Assembly: GCA_035578155.1 (NCBI GenBank)
Contig: JAPWDM010000022.1
Location: 3,225,076-3,289,075 of the forward strand
Source: Brachynemurus nebulosus
Lineage: Eukaryota > Arthropoda > Insecta > Neuroptera > Myrmeleontidae
DNA length: 64,000 nt
Direction of reading: 5' to 3'
Position numbers and translations under genes: made by a program. Below are positions 1 to 11,670 of this stretch, one piece after another; within the stretch, counting starts at the first letter, position 1; every line of letters starts with the position of its first letter. The notes below the pieces were generated by a model. It worked only from the letters and a program-made list of their open reading frames with translations, was not told the origin of the DNA and did no database searches.

Positions 1-2904
1 GTGTGTTCTCGACAATAGTTGTGCACACATAAAGAGTTGAAAGAGATAGTGGGTATTGTTCAAACGCCATTTACCAAAAGTTTTGGAAATTATTTAAATT
101 GTTTATGAGAACAGATATATAGGTACTACAATTAAATTGTCTTTGTTCAAAATTTATAGAACTATATGTTGATAAATATTATTTTATTATATATTTTTGA
201 AATTATTGAAACTATTTATTAATAAAAGCGCTGGTTTTGATTAAACAAAATAGAATGCTTTAATAAAAATATGGGAAACATAATAGCAAATTTTACTTTT
301 AATTTCATTAATTATTTTTATTATTCTGCGTTCTAGAACTGTGCGGAATAATTCTACACTTGTGCTACGAGTCATCTATGAATCATGCACTTGATTGTCG
401 CGTGCATTTTTACGAGTATTTTCACGAACGTATTCGAGCATTGTCTACTCGCTATTCTTATTAACTTTCCTAAAAAAAAAAATTTTCACATTTTTAAATA
501 TCTTATTTTGCCTTTATTTTTATCATGTCGTATGAAGTAATTCACAATTATCATTTTATTTATTAATTTACTTTAAATAATAACATATTTAATAATTATG
601 TAACGAAATTTTTCACTTATGTCAACAATACCTAATTAATTATAACTATAGTAGAATTTTTTTACTAGTTTTTATATTTTTTTTAAATGCGTATGAGTAA
701 ATTTATAGAAAATTATTTTTTTTAAAGTTTTGTTAAAGTATATTATAATCGTTTGATAGATTTTTTTTTTAATTTTTTCTTATTTTATATACGTAAATAT
801 ATATATACTTTTTTTGTTGAATAAGAAACATATTTCATAAATTGGTATTTTTCTATAAGAAAATTTGTTCCAAACTCTTTCGAAACTATGACTCTATGAG
901 CACTGATTTATTGTTATTCTGAAAAATATTTATAAAACGTATAATCCATACGGGTATTGGATTTTAAAAACATTTGCTTTATTGCAAAACCAATTTTTAA
1001 GTGGTTTCATATGTTTTTTATGTCTTTCGCCAGTCATATTAATTACATGATCCTCTATAGTTAGTAGAATTTTTAGATAAGAGTTTTGTTCATCGTGAAA
1101 TCATTGAAGTGTTTGCGACTTATATTAGTTATAAACGGGTTTAAATTTAGCGGATATTAATTATGCATGTATCCCGTAATTTGAAGAGTACTGCAATGGA
1201 TTAAACTTTGATTAGTCTCAAAAAAATATGATTTCCATAACTTAGCTCATAGTACATAATCTGTCGATAAACGTTTTGTATTTTGTAAAAAAAATTATTA
1301 GCTTAATTTTATTATGAAATATGTTTAATACTATTGTGAATTTTAAAAATATTAGATACGGTGCTAAATAATAATTATATTTGTGTTTGGTTTTTAATTT
1401 CTTGTTTAAAAAATGACCTCTTACCTTATTTTTAATAATATGATTATGATCAATGGAAAACAAGGAGTGGTAGGAGAAAGTTAGATTAAGATTCAAAGAA
1501 AAATATGAAAAATGATTCTGTGTATATATACAATATTTTCATTCTGAAAGATATTTCATGGTTAAATTCACAACACAGCCTTGGTCCATTACAAATTTTT
1601 TCGACATTGGTATGTATTGATTTTTTTTTTGTGAATGCAACCAGAAAGATACATATAAATAAATCATTTGTAATATGAGTTGGCATTCATTCACCAGTAA
1701 TTTATTTTATTATTTAAAAATGATACAATGATTTGTTTTATTTACTTATATTCTAATTTCTTTCTTTTAAATTAATAACAGCCATATGTGCATGAAACAT
1801 CTAATAATTGTTTCAAAATAATTATGTTAAAATTGATAAAATAAAAATTTTGCGGTTTGTGACAATTGTTTTGTTTTAAATGGAAAAAATAGTTCTTATA
1901 AAAAAAGATATTTTACAATTAAGTAAATATAAAACTTATATCTAACAAGATTTTTTTGCCAGCCATGTTTCATACCTATTTATTGGCTTTTATTAAAATT
2001 ATATTAAATATTTAAGTTAAATATAGCAGTCTTTTTAACGACAAAATGTTTATTAATATTTATTATAACATGTGCCATTTAATACTTTTGTTAATCGCAA
2101 ATTATTGAAATAATATGTATATTAAAGATTTTTAATTTAAAAATAAATTAAGTTATGAATTTGTTAAAAACTTCAAAAAATTAACGTTATGTAAAAATAG
2201 TTTTAAAAGGCAATATGAAAATAAAAAAATACGAAACTGCAAAGTCGAATTCGAGATATTTTTTTTTTAACTTTTTAATAATGAAGTTGTCATATATTCC
2301 AATTTTAATACAATTAAAATAATTTTATTGTTAAGTAATTAAATGGAAAACTACTGCTATCTATTTTGTGATATCTAATGCATATAAGATCAGTTCATAA
2401 AAGGCATTATCAATGAAGATAGGGAAGACCACGAAGGAATTGAAGAATTACTTTTTTTTATAATTTTAAGAATATTTACATAACAATTTATGAAAAATTG
2501 ATGACGAAAAGATAAGAAAATGTTTTGATAAAGATGATACTAACGGAGTACATCTTTGAAGATATTTAAATAACAAATGAACATTTTCTGGAAAAGATAC
2601 TCGTAATACCGTTTTAATTAATTAACGAGCTTATTCGTTTAAAAAATCAAAATAATGAACCCTGCAGCCATTTTATTTGTTACTATTATTTTAATTACAC
2701 TAATCAAAAGAACTTTGCTTACAAATATTTATCAGAAATTATAAAATATAATTTTATACGTATTGTTTAAAATTTTTGTATAGTTCTGATTGATTTTTTG
2801 TTTAGTGTAATAAAAATAGACAAATTTATTTTGAGTTTAAAAAATAAATATTATTATAATATGTATACGATGAATTAGTGAAGGGTTTTTCTATTATTTT
2901 TTAA
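1..2904. other. AT-rich 3' flank of Ddr, no gene recognised
   Basis: This stretch is very AT-rich with many homopolymer runs and frequent stops in all frames. I see no coding signature, RNA gene, long repeat or transposon terminus. The short open frames at 1242-1496 and 1486-1686 have low-complexity K/N/I/F composition and are treated as chance. Because Ddr ends at 3101 on the minus strand, the part next to it probably contains the Ddr 3' UTR. Confidence 0.6.
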
Positions 2905-2910
2905 TTTATT
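2905..2910 (-). terminator. candidate Ddr polyadenylation signal
   Basis: AATAAA read on the minus strand, about 190 bases after the Ddr stop codon. A second AATAAA lies at 2830-2825. In such AT-rich DNA the hexamer is common by chance, so only its position supports the call. Confidence 0.25.
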
Positions 2911-3100
2911 GTATTAATTAATAATTATTTTTTTAAATATATGTACATTAGTTCAATTAATTAGTAAATATTATTTAATAGGTCAAAAATCACAAATTTG
3001 TTCTTATATTATATAATCCTACAAATTCATTACGTTTACCAACACTGATACAGCGTTGATAATAGAACAGTCAGCTAATTTCCGATACGGGTATAATACG

Positions 3101-3415
3101 TTATTTCGGTAAGGAGTGACACGTTGGTATATAGCCTAGATTTTTCCTTTGTAAAAACAGATGTATTTCAGAGAAACGGGGTCGATCACTTGCGTTTCGT
3201 TTCCAACATTCGCCCATTAAATCGTATATTTCTCTAGGACATGCGGCTGGTCGTGACAAATATCGTTGGCAACCATCATTTTGATACCAGTGATTGCTAT
3301 TTTCGACAACTTGCTCGTTAGTTAATTCAGCAAATGGTTGCTGCGTACATAACATTAATATCTCCCAAAGTGTTACTGCAAATGACCATACATCACTTTT
3401 CGGTGTTTGCTTACC
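3101..3415 (-). CDS. Ddr: Ddr receptor tyrosine kinase, last coding exon
   Basis: The exon encodes the end of the kinase C-lobe of a discoidin domain receptor, a collagen-binding transmembrane tyrosine kinase. It opens with GKQTPKSDVWSFAVTLWEIL (subdomain IX, the SDVWSF motif), continues through QPFAELTNEQVVEN, which is characteristic of DDRs, then CPREIYDLMGECWKR (subdomain XI, with the conserved CW.R) and ends FLQRKNLGYIP plus seven residues before TAA. The acceptor is AG at 3417-3416 and the first codon is complete (phase 0). The length of 315 bases gives 104 codons plus stop. It joins the exon at 3691-3550 across a 134-base intron (3549-3416, GTACGT...AG). DDRs usually end shortly after this helix, so the C-terminus looks complete. 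The identification is secure at the level of Ddr family. Confidence 0.92.
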   Translation of the reverse strand, partial: GKQTPKSDVWSFAVTLWEILMLCTQQPFAELTNEQVVENSNHWYQNDGCQRYLSRPAACPREIYDLMGECWKRNASDRPRFSEIHLFLQRKNLGYIPTCHSLPK

Positions 3416-3549
3416 CTAGAAAAAAAAACAGTATGCTTGAACTTTTGCAATGAAAAAATTATAATTTCCATTGTTTTAGTAGATAGTAATTTTTTTTATT
3501 ATAGCGAAGTAATCATTCCAAAAAATATACATGAAAAATGGGTACGTAC
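3416..3549 (-). other. Ddr: Ddr last intron (134 bp)
   Basis: Minus-strand donor GTACGT at 3549 and acceptor AG at 3417-3416. Both flanking exons are in phase 0, and the joined protein reads continuously through the kinase APE-equivalent/SDVWSF region (...WMSWENLLL then GKQTPKSDVW...). Confidence 0.88.
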
Positions 3550-3691
3550 TAGCAATAAATTTTCCCACGACATCCACCGTATTGGTAGTCGACATTGCGT
3601 ATCGCTGATATAATAATCTGATTCATATCGGTCACAATACATCGCATGATCGGACACTTTTACGGTGAACGATTTGTCGATAACGCAATTT
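3550..3691 (-). CDS. Ddr: Ddr kinase activation-loop exon
   Basis: This 142-base exon starts with the third base of the Arg codon begun in the upstream exon (HRDLAA-R-N) and encodes 47 residues. It covers the end of the catalytic loop (NCVIDK), the DFG region, the activation loop and the P+1 region (LPIRWMSWE, typical of receptor tyrosine kinases). The activation loop keeps the DDR-type YxxxYY tyrosines (YESDYY). The DFG triplet is replaced by DHA (KVSDHAMY): the metal-binding Asp remains but Phe and Gly are changed. I recall similar variants in other insect Ddr proteins but cannot verify that here. Splice sites are a TTTTTTCAG-type acceptor before 3691 and a GTACGT donor after 3550. Confidence 0.92.
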
Positions 3692-5583
3692 CTGAAAAAA
3701 GAAAAAAAATCAATGCAGTTAAAATTGTAATATTTATGAATGCTTCGATATTACTTCGATCTAGCAAATAATTCACACCGATTAATGTATCTATAAAAAA
3801 ATGGTAAATTGTTTTGTATAATAAAAACTTTAAGCCAGTTCTTTTGGCCACTGGCCTAATATTGTTATTGTAATAATAAAAATGCTGAAGCATTTATCGT
3901 ACAGAAATTTGGCAAATTTCTTGATTTTTCTTAAAAATTAGTTCGCTTAGAACAATGGTTCAAAAGCTTACCTTATGTAATTTGAATTCTGGCCAATTTT
4001 TGTAAGAAACCTTCAAAAATTATTTTTTTTATATTTATTTACCTTATTATTTAAAAATAATTTTATATTAAATCCTCTTATTAAATTAAATTTATTCAAA
4101 TCGATTCATTCAAATATAAACGCCAATTATTTGTTTATAAATTTTCTTTCATACATTAAAAAAAATTAATTATTACATACTTGATTTAATTACATTTATG
4201 ATAACAATTACATAATTTTATTCTAATTTTTTTTTTTTTTTAATATTGACTATGCCTATTTGCATATTGTTATTATTATAAAAATAAATCATTTTAATTG
4301 TACATGAAAATATCATAAAATTTTGTGTTAAATATGAGGGAATTAGGGGGGCAGGGGAATGTGTAATCCCTAAGAGGCACACTCCGGATACTAACTTAAT
4401 ACATGTAAAAATTTTCAGCTTTAGGTTTATTCACAGAGTCTCCAGGCTTTCCAGACAGTACCAGAAAAATTTTGGGCAATAAAAAGCTGATATTCAATAA
4501 AACTTTAATGAAATTAATTACTTTTAAGAAACTAAATACGCATTTGAGTATATTTGATTTTATATAAAACATATATTAATGGATTAAATATAATATGGAT
4601 GTGAATATTTAAAAGGTTAAAATATTGGACACTAAAGGGTTAAATATCTATTTGATATCAAATTAAATAATGTTTTCTATTAAAGATTTTTTGTATTGAA
4701 TTTTTTTTAGCGATTTCAAAAAAAAAAAAAAACGATAATAGAAGGACGAAGAGACTGAAAGGATATTTTAAAATAAAATTCTATACACAATGTTTTGCTA
4801 TTCATTTATGAAACTGAATTCTCTTTTGAAATGTATATAATAATACGACTATACTCCTTTTTAGAGAGCTAGAGATTGCAACATAGTCTGCTAACTAGAA
4901 GAGTATATTATGTTATAAGTATAGTTAAATAGTAAAAAGATGAGTGTGCAGACATTTTGACCTATCTTTGATAAGGTTATTTATTTTATATATCAGGTTC
5001 TGATTTCAATAATAAAATAATTGAAGAATACCATTTTTGATATTTTTGCAGTTGTCTCGTTTGATTACAGTTTCTACGGTTTCCACTAAATATTTATTCA
5101 AAAATGAGATATTTCATTTTCATGTTCCAGTTTATTGTTTTAATGTAAATTTGACTAAAACTTTGGAATTCGAAAAATCTGTTTTCTATGTGAAATAGAA
5201 AGATTTTTGAAAAATTTTACATCTGATTGGCAAACAATAATACGTACAAAAATAATAAAAATCGGTAAATTTTTCGTGAAGCTTCATGATTGTATTTGAA
5301 TTTTTTTTATTTATTATTTTATCTATAAAGTAAAATTTCTAAAATGAAATATAAAAGTAGCAAATTTTGGATCTTTCCGACAAAAAATGGAAATTTATTC
5401 TTAAAAAAAAGAAAAAATAGCCAGAATAATAAAAGAAAACTGTCATTTTAAGAGTTGAGGGCAGTTAAAAATTAAAGAAAAGATATTATTTTGAATTTCA
5501 ATTTTTGAGGAAATATGTGTGATTTTATTTTTTAAAATTTTGTCCTGTAATTAAAATTTTATGAAAGTAAAGATTTATGCATA
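3692..5583. other. Ddr intron sequence, nothing recognised
   Basis: AT-rich intron DNA with poly-A and poly-T tracts. A slightly G-rich patch lies near 4340-4390. I see no transposon terminus, tandem array or coding segment. Confidence 0.6.
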
Positions 5584-6146
5584 AACTAGCTGTCATCCGC
5601 GGCTTCGCAAGCATGAATTTCGTAATTTAGTAAAGGTAATTCTTTTTAGATGGTTTGCCAAAATATTTTGCCCTATTTTCTTATCATAAGCTGAAATGAT
5701 ACGCTTTATTTATTGGTAATCTCACTCATCATCCTCTTTATTTTTAATTTCTCCCTTTGGCTAGTTATCTAAGAACAATTGAAAATTTTCAAAAACTAAT
5801 TGGCCATTTCTTCAAGCATATAACATAGATTAAAAATGTAAAGTAAGCCTATTAAGAATGTGTCAATGAATTTAGTATAGAAGTAAAAAAAGTATGATTA
5901 TTTAAAATCCTCAAATTTTATATATTTTTAAAGAACCTTATATTTTGTAGACTTTACTCTAAATAAGTATTATCCTCCCTGTTCCAACTAGAAAATTTAA
6001 ATCCCTACATCCCCTATAAGTCTGTCTGCATTATATTTGGACATTTCCTAAAGTAACATTTCCTAAAGTAACTCATTGTTGGAGACGCTAGAAAAGCAGG
6101 CGCTGAAAATGTAAGCTTTGACCTCCACCACTTTTTTGCGTTTATT
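5584..6146 (+). repeat. dispersed repeat B, copy 1 (interrupted)
   Basis: The repeat begins AACTAGCTGTCATCCGCGG and matches 25701-26252 along its whole length with scattered substitutions and small indels. The opening resembles the TAGCTGTTGCCCGCGGCTTCGC start of repeats widespread in insect genomes (family knowledge, not checked). Similarity to copy 2 stops at 6146, a few bases before the inverted R4-like LINE segment. That LINE therefore appears to have inserted at or near the end of this repeat. No open frame was seen. Confidence 0.8.
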
Positions 6147-6155
6147 CCCTCTAAT

Positions 6156-6567
6156 GTCCATGGGCTGCATAACAGTCCATGGGCTGCATAACAGACTCTG
6201 GTTCGAGTTCGAATGCGACCGCATCTCGTTTTCCTCCAGAACGACATTGTGTTCGACATTTATCGATTCCGAACTCCATACAGAGGTCTCGCGAAACCTC
6301 GTTGGAAAGTCCCAGCAGCTGCTGTAATTGATGTTTAGTAGCTGCATAGATCTTAATATCATCCATGTACATTAGATGTGAAATGGTATGGCGCGAATTC
6401 GTTTGCGTACCTACATTGTAACCGTATTTGGTTTCATTTAACAGGCGAGAAAGTGGATTCATTGCGAGACAAAACCATAATGGACTCAATGAGTCGCCTT
6501 GGAATATGCCGCGTCTTACTTGAATAAGGTCGCTTGTTGTTTTTTCATTACCAATACTCAAATGTAA
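6156..6567 (-). pseudogene. inverted reverse-transcriptase fragment of copy 1
   Basis: Minus-strand reading gives the RT fingers/palm segment with RRGIFQGDSLSPLWF and the catalytic box YMDDIKIYA, followed by QQLLGLSNEVSRD. It is inverted relative to the rest of its element and cannot be expressed as part of the LINE protein. It is useful as a reference: at the position where copy 2 has TGA (9369-9371) this copy reads GGA. Confidence 0.88.
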
Positions 6568-6573
6568 ATAATA

Positions 6574-7759
6574 AAAGAATTACTCAAAATACATACTTCG
6601 TGACTCGTCAATAACATCTGACTCATGCCGGAGATGCCATTCCAAACCTGAAACGATCCAACACATCACAGCTGCCTGTACTCAGCTCGCTCAGTCCGAA
6701 TACAAACACCGTCACGACCAGGTTGGCAAAATCATATACCAGAAACTAGCGGTTAAGTACCACCTTATAACCGATAAAACACCTTACTACAAGCTCACAC
6801 CAAAAGTAGTAGCGGAGAATGACTCCTGTAGACTTTACTGGGATCGGTCGATTATTACAGATAAGACCATAAATCATAATCGACCAGATATCACCTTCGT
6901 AATGAAAAACACTAAGACAACCTATCTGATCGATATTGCGGTTCCAAATACACACAACTTACAAAAAACACACGCAGTTAAATTGGATAAATACACTGAC
7001 CTCGCAGCCGAAATAAAACAACAATGGCGAATGGAACATGTCCACATCGTTCCAATAGTGCTCAGTGCCACCGGGGTCATTCCACACACACTACATAATA
7101 GTTTGAGCCTCTTGGGTCTCCCAAAATACACATATGTCACTATGCAAAAGGCAGTGATCATAAACACGTGTCGTATAGTACGGAAGTTCCTCAGTAATAC
7201 GAATCCGACTGCGATACGTGAAAGCACAAGACCTGCTTCTACTCCATCTGAGCCATCTACAGTGAGCGAACAATACACTGACACTCATCCTACTGACACA
7301 CAACACACATACATAAACACACAATACACTAACACTGAAACACAAACACTTAACACACATACAGATCCAGATTCGTCTGATGGAGAGGGAGGATCGACCA
7401 ACTGCCGCACCATCACTGTTACCGCTCTGGTGCACAATCCTCCCCAACTCAATAACACACAAAGTCCGTCAACCTCTGTACCGTCTAAACGCGCAACTCC
7501 AGGAACCCCAGATCTTAATGAGAATTTTGATGAACCAGAACACATTTACACCAAGAAACGTAAAATAGAACGACACATCCACACACATACACGAACACAC
7601 ACACAAACACAAACAGTCCTTTCCCTTCCCTCTGTCCCTAATCCTACCTATTCTCTGAGGACACGAAAACGAACTAGGCTTTCACAGCCGTCTGTCACTG
7701 AGCCAACATCTACGCTCCCACAAAAGTCTCGTCGTACGAACCAGTGTACACCAGAATAG
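6574..7759 (+). pseudogene. 3' half of R4-like LINE protein, copy 1
   Basis: Open in one frame from the inversion junction to TAG at 7757-7759. It carries the zinc knuckle CRRCHSKPETIQHITAAC (CX2CX8HX4C) and the restriction-like endonuclease core with RPDITFVMK and YLIDIAVP, then a long Thr/His/Gln-rich C-terminal tail encoded by ACACAC-like sequence. It has no RT, so it is a non-functional fragment. An ATG at 6902 exists inside the endonuclease region, but there is no reason to think it is used. Confidence 0.85.
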
Positions 7760-7968
7760 ACGCATAAAACCTCGTTTCAAGCAACAACAACAACATTATA
7801 AGGAGTGATGTGACAAACCCGTCCGTGAATGTACTACGGTACTTTTACGGATTGGTTTGGCACATTACCCTTCCACAGAGCCTAATACCTTGCATAATGC
7901 CGGTATAGGTGAATGTTACCCAGTACTGTCCTACTGAGTAGTGAGCGCCAGGTTCGCGTAAAAGTCTA

Positions 7969-7987
7969 TAATAATAATAATAATAAC
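7969..7987. repeat. (TAA)n between the two R4-like copies
   Basis: A run of about six TAA units sits exactly between the 3' end of copy 1 and the first base of copy 2. Dong-type LINEs are known to insert in TAA repeats, so this is either the target or the copied 3' tail. Confidence 0.85.
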
Positions 7988-10900
7988 AGCTATCTATTGT
8001 GGAGCCGTTGCAGCTATACGTTGTAACGGGTCCGATGTAACACCACCTGTAGCGCACAACTCGAAGGAACACAAAACTCCTGCCTGGGAAACACGATTGA
8101 ATAAACGCATCAGCAACATCCGATGCAACCTCGGCAGGATCACCCAATACCAACAGGGTACGAGGTCCAAACGGCTCAACAAACACATACACGACATATT
8201 ACACAAACACACAGTACACACACAATACGAGGAACCCAATAAAACACTCACAGAGATCAGAGATACGCTTCACCAAAAATTAACAGCACTAGCGAAGCGC
8301 TTACGAAGATATAAGACCAGTACTGAACGCAGACGACAAAACCAAGCGTTCAGCAGAAACGAGAGACGGTTTTATCAGTCTCTAACGAACACGGTAACTG
8401 ACAGTAATGGTCTACCGGAGAAGAACGCACTCCATAGTTTCTGGGCGAATATATGGTCCAACACCATTGACCATAACGACAAAGCCAGCTGGATCGATAC
8501 AGAGTACAGGAATAACGAACATCTTCCGGAGATGCTCTATACGGACATTACTACAGAGGACGTCTCCAGAGCTTTACAGAGATCGCATAACTGGAAGGCA
8601 CCTGGCATCGACAACATACAAAACTACTGGCTCAAACACTTTACATCAACACACAAGTATCTCGCTGAACACTTTACACTATTTATAAAAACACCAAACC
8701 TGACACCGAAGTTCCTAACGCAGGGTATCACATACATGAAATCTAAAAACAGTGATACAAAAAATCCTGCGAATTATAGGCCTATCACCTGCTTGCCTAC
8801 AGTGTATAAGATTTTGACGTCCTGTCTGGCAGAAAAGATCAATGAGCATTGTCAGATTAACACCATACTGACAGAAGAACAAAAGGGATGTCGAAAGAGG
8901 TCACAAGGCTGCAAAGAGCAGCTTCTGATTGACTCCGTAGTACTGGAACAAGCGAAAGGGAGAAAACGTAACCTGTACACAGCGTTTATTGATTATAAAA
9001 AGGCATTTGATTCGGTCCCGCACTCCTGGTTGCGGAGAGTATTGGAGCTGTACAAAATACACCCAAGTATCGTGAACTTCCTTGGAACGATCATGTCCGA
9101 CTGGCGAACGACCTTACATTTGAGTATTGGTAATGAAAAAACAACAAGCGACCTTATTCAAGTAAGACGCGGCATATTCCAAGGCGACTCATTGAGTCCA
9201 TTATGGTTTTGTCTCGCAATGAATCCACTTTCTCGCCTGTTAAATGAAACCAAATACGGTTACAATGTAGGTACGCAAACGAATTCGCGCCATACCATTT
9301 CACATCTAATGTACATGGATGATATTAAGATCTATGCAGCTACTAAACATCAATTACAGCAGCTGCTGTGACTTTCCAACGAGGTTTCGCGAGACCTCTG
9401 TATGGAGTTCGGAATCGATAAATGTCGAACACAATGTCGTTCTGGAGGAAAACGAGATGCGGTCGCATTCGAACTCGAACCAGAGTCTGTTATGCAGCCC
9501 ATGGACGAGGGAGAGTCGTACCGGTATCTCGGATTCAATCAGGACGAACGTATAGATCACAGCGCTGTAAAACAACACCTGATGCAGCAATACCTAACGC
9601 GTGTACGGAGATTACTGAGCACCCACCTTGATGGAAAAAAAACCATCAAAGCAATTAACACCTACGCAGTTCCGGTGCTAACATACTCATTTGGGGTAAT
9701 CAAATGGACGCCTACGGACTTGACAAACATCGAGATCAAGACCCGCGTCCTTATGACCAAATACAGAATTCATCATCCCAAAGCAGCGATAGAACGATTG
9801 ACGTTGCCAAGAGCCGAAGGGGGTCGAGGTCTTATAGACATAAGGAACACGCATAATAAACAGGTTCAGCACTTGCGAGAATACTTTTACACCAAAACAC
9901 ACACATCACACTTACACAATGTAATAATCCAAGCCGACAAGGCATACACACCATTAAACCTCTCACACACAGAAATGCCAGATAGTTTTTGCCGTTTGGT
10001 CACGAAGGAGGACAAAATTCAGCAATGGATTCGGAAGCCTTTACATGGGAGACATCCACATGATCTTAATCAGAGTAACGTCGACAAAGCAGCGTCGCAC
10101 GCCTGGTTGAGTCAAGGAAGTCTTTTCCCGGAGACTGAAGGATTCATGCTAGCTATACAAGATCAAGTAATTCATAGAAAGAATTACTCAAAATACATAC
10201 TTCGTGACTCGTCAATAACATCTGACTCATGCCGGAGGTGCCATTCCAAACCTGAAACGATCCAACACATCACAGCTGCCTGTACTCAGCTCGCTCAGTC
10301 CGAATACAAACACCGTCACGACCAGGTTGGCAAAATCATATACCAGAAACTAGCGGTCAAGCACCACCTTATAACCGATAAAACACCTTACTACAAGCTC
10401 ACACCAAAAGTAGTAGCGGAGAATGACTCCTGTAGACTTTACTGGGATCGGTCGATTATTACAGATAAGACCATAAATCATAATCGACCAGATATCACCT
10501 TCGTAATGAAAAACACTAAGACAACCTATCTGATCGATATTGCGGTTCCAAATACACACAACTTACAAAAAACACACGCAGTTAAATTGGATAAATACAC
10601 TGACCTCGCAGCCGAAATAAAACAACAATGGCGAATGGAACATGTCCACATCGTTCCAATAGTGCTCAGTGCCACCGGGGTCATTCCACACACACTACAT
10701 AATAGTTTGAGCCTCTTGGGTCTCCCAAAATACACATATGTCACTATGCAAAAGGCAGTGATCATAAACACGTGTCGTATAGTACGGAAGTTCCTCAGTA
10801 ATACGAATCCGACTGCGATATGTGAAAGCACAAGACCTGCTTCTACTCCATCTGAGCCATCTACAGTGAGCGAACAATACACTGACACTCATCCTACTGA

Positions 10901-11360
10901 CACACAACACACATACATAAACACACAATACACTAACACTGAAAGACAAACACTTAACACACATACAGATCCAGATTCGTCTGATGGAGAGGGGGGATCG
11001 AACAACTGCCGCACTGTCACTGTTACCGCTCTGGTGCACAATCCTCCCCAATTCAATAACACACAAGGTCCGTCAACCTCTGTACCATCTAAACGCGCAG
11101 TTCCAGGAACACCCGATCTTAATGAGCAATTTGATGAACCAGATAACATCTACACCAAGAAACGTAAAATAGAAAGACACATCCACACACATACACAAAC
11201 ACACACACAAACACAAACAGTCCTTTCCCTTCCCTCTGTCCCTACTCCTTCCTACCATCTGAGGACACGAAAACGAACTAGGCTTTCATTTTCCGTCATT
11301 GAGCCAACATCTACGCTCCCACAAAAGTCTCGCCGTACGACCCAGTGTACACCAAAATAG
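7988..11360 (+). pseudogene. R4-like RT/endonuclease, copy 2, one nonsense codon
   Basis: Single frame (8097-9371 and 9372-11360). RT signatures in order: KAPGIDNIQNYWLK near 8610; RPITCLPTVYKIL near 8780; FIDYKKAFDSVPHSW (motif A) near 8990; RRGIFQGDSLSPLWF (motif B) near 9170; YMDDIKIYA (motif C) at 9312-9338. The zinc knuckle CX2CX8HX4C is at 10230-10283. The endonuclease acidic residues are Asp at 10491-10493 (RPD) and Asp at 10536-10538 (LID). A Thr/His/Gln-rich tail of roughly 170 residues follows. One TGA at 9369-9371, just after motif C, interrupts the frame; copy 1 has GGA there. Apart from this stop and the 5' truncation the frame is clean, suggesting a fairly recent insertion. Confidence 0.87.
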
Positions 11361-11567
11361 ACGAATAACACCTCGTTTCAAGTAGCAATAACAACAATAT
11401 AGGGAGTGATGTGACAAACCCGTCCGTGAATGTACTACGGTACTTTTACGGATTGGTTTGGCACATTACCCACCCACAGAGCCTAATACCTTGCATAATG
11501 CCGGTATAGGTGAATGTTACCCAGTACTGTCCTACTGAGTAGTGAGCACCAGGTTGGCGTAAAAGTC

Positions 11568-11569
<2 letters not shown>
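7988..11569 (+). mobile_element. R4/Dong-like LINE, copy 2 (5'-truncated)
   Basis: A non-LTR retrotransposon encoding reverse transcriptase plus a C-terminal zinc knuckle and restriction-like (PD-D/E-XK type) endonuclease, the architecture of the R2/R4/Dong group. The reading frame is already open at the 5' junction with TAA, with no leader and no N-terminal zinc finger or Myb region, so the copy is 5'-truncated. A 3' UTR of about 210 bases follows TAG at 11358-11360 and ends in a long TAA array. Its 3' UTR is nearly identical to that of copy 1. Confidence 0.88.
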
Positions 11570-11655
<86 letters not shown>

Positions 11656-11663
11656 TAATAATA
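11570..11663. repeat. (TAA)n microsatellite, about 30 units
   Basis: An almost pure TAA/ATA array follows the 3' end of R4-like copy 2 and abuts the truncated 5' end of the next LINE. It may combine the target array, the LINE 3' tail and later slippage expansion. Confidence 0.95.
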
Positions 11664-11670
11664 TTGGGAA

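Larger units (their letters stand above)
6156..7968 (+). mobile_element. R4/Dong-like LINE, copy 1: truncated with 5' inversion
   Basis: Bases 6156-6567 are the reverse complement of 9114-9506 of copy 2 (reverse transcriptase motif region). After about six filler bases, 6574-7968 run in the direct orientation and match 10178-11569 of copy 2 nearly base for base. The part between (copy 2 9507-10177) is missing. An inverted upstream segment joined to a direct downstream segment, with the 3' end intact, is the structure left by twin priming in LINEs. At the outer end of the inverted part a 19-base unit is tandemly duplicated (6156-6174 and 6175-6193). The 3' end runs into a short TAA array. Confidence 0.88.

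Noticed and set aside
7091..7545. Cys/Val/Ser-rich minus-strand frames opposite the R4-like LINE (repeated at 10526-11149)
   Set aside because: Antisense shadows of the LINE protein; they recur in both copies because the DNA is duplicated.
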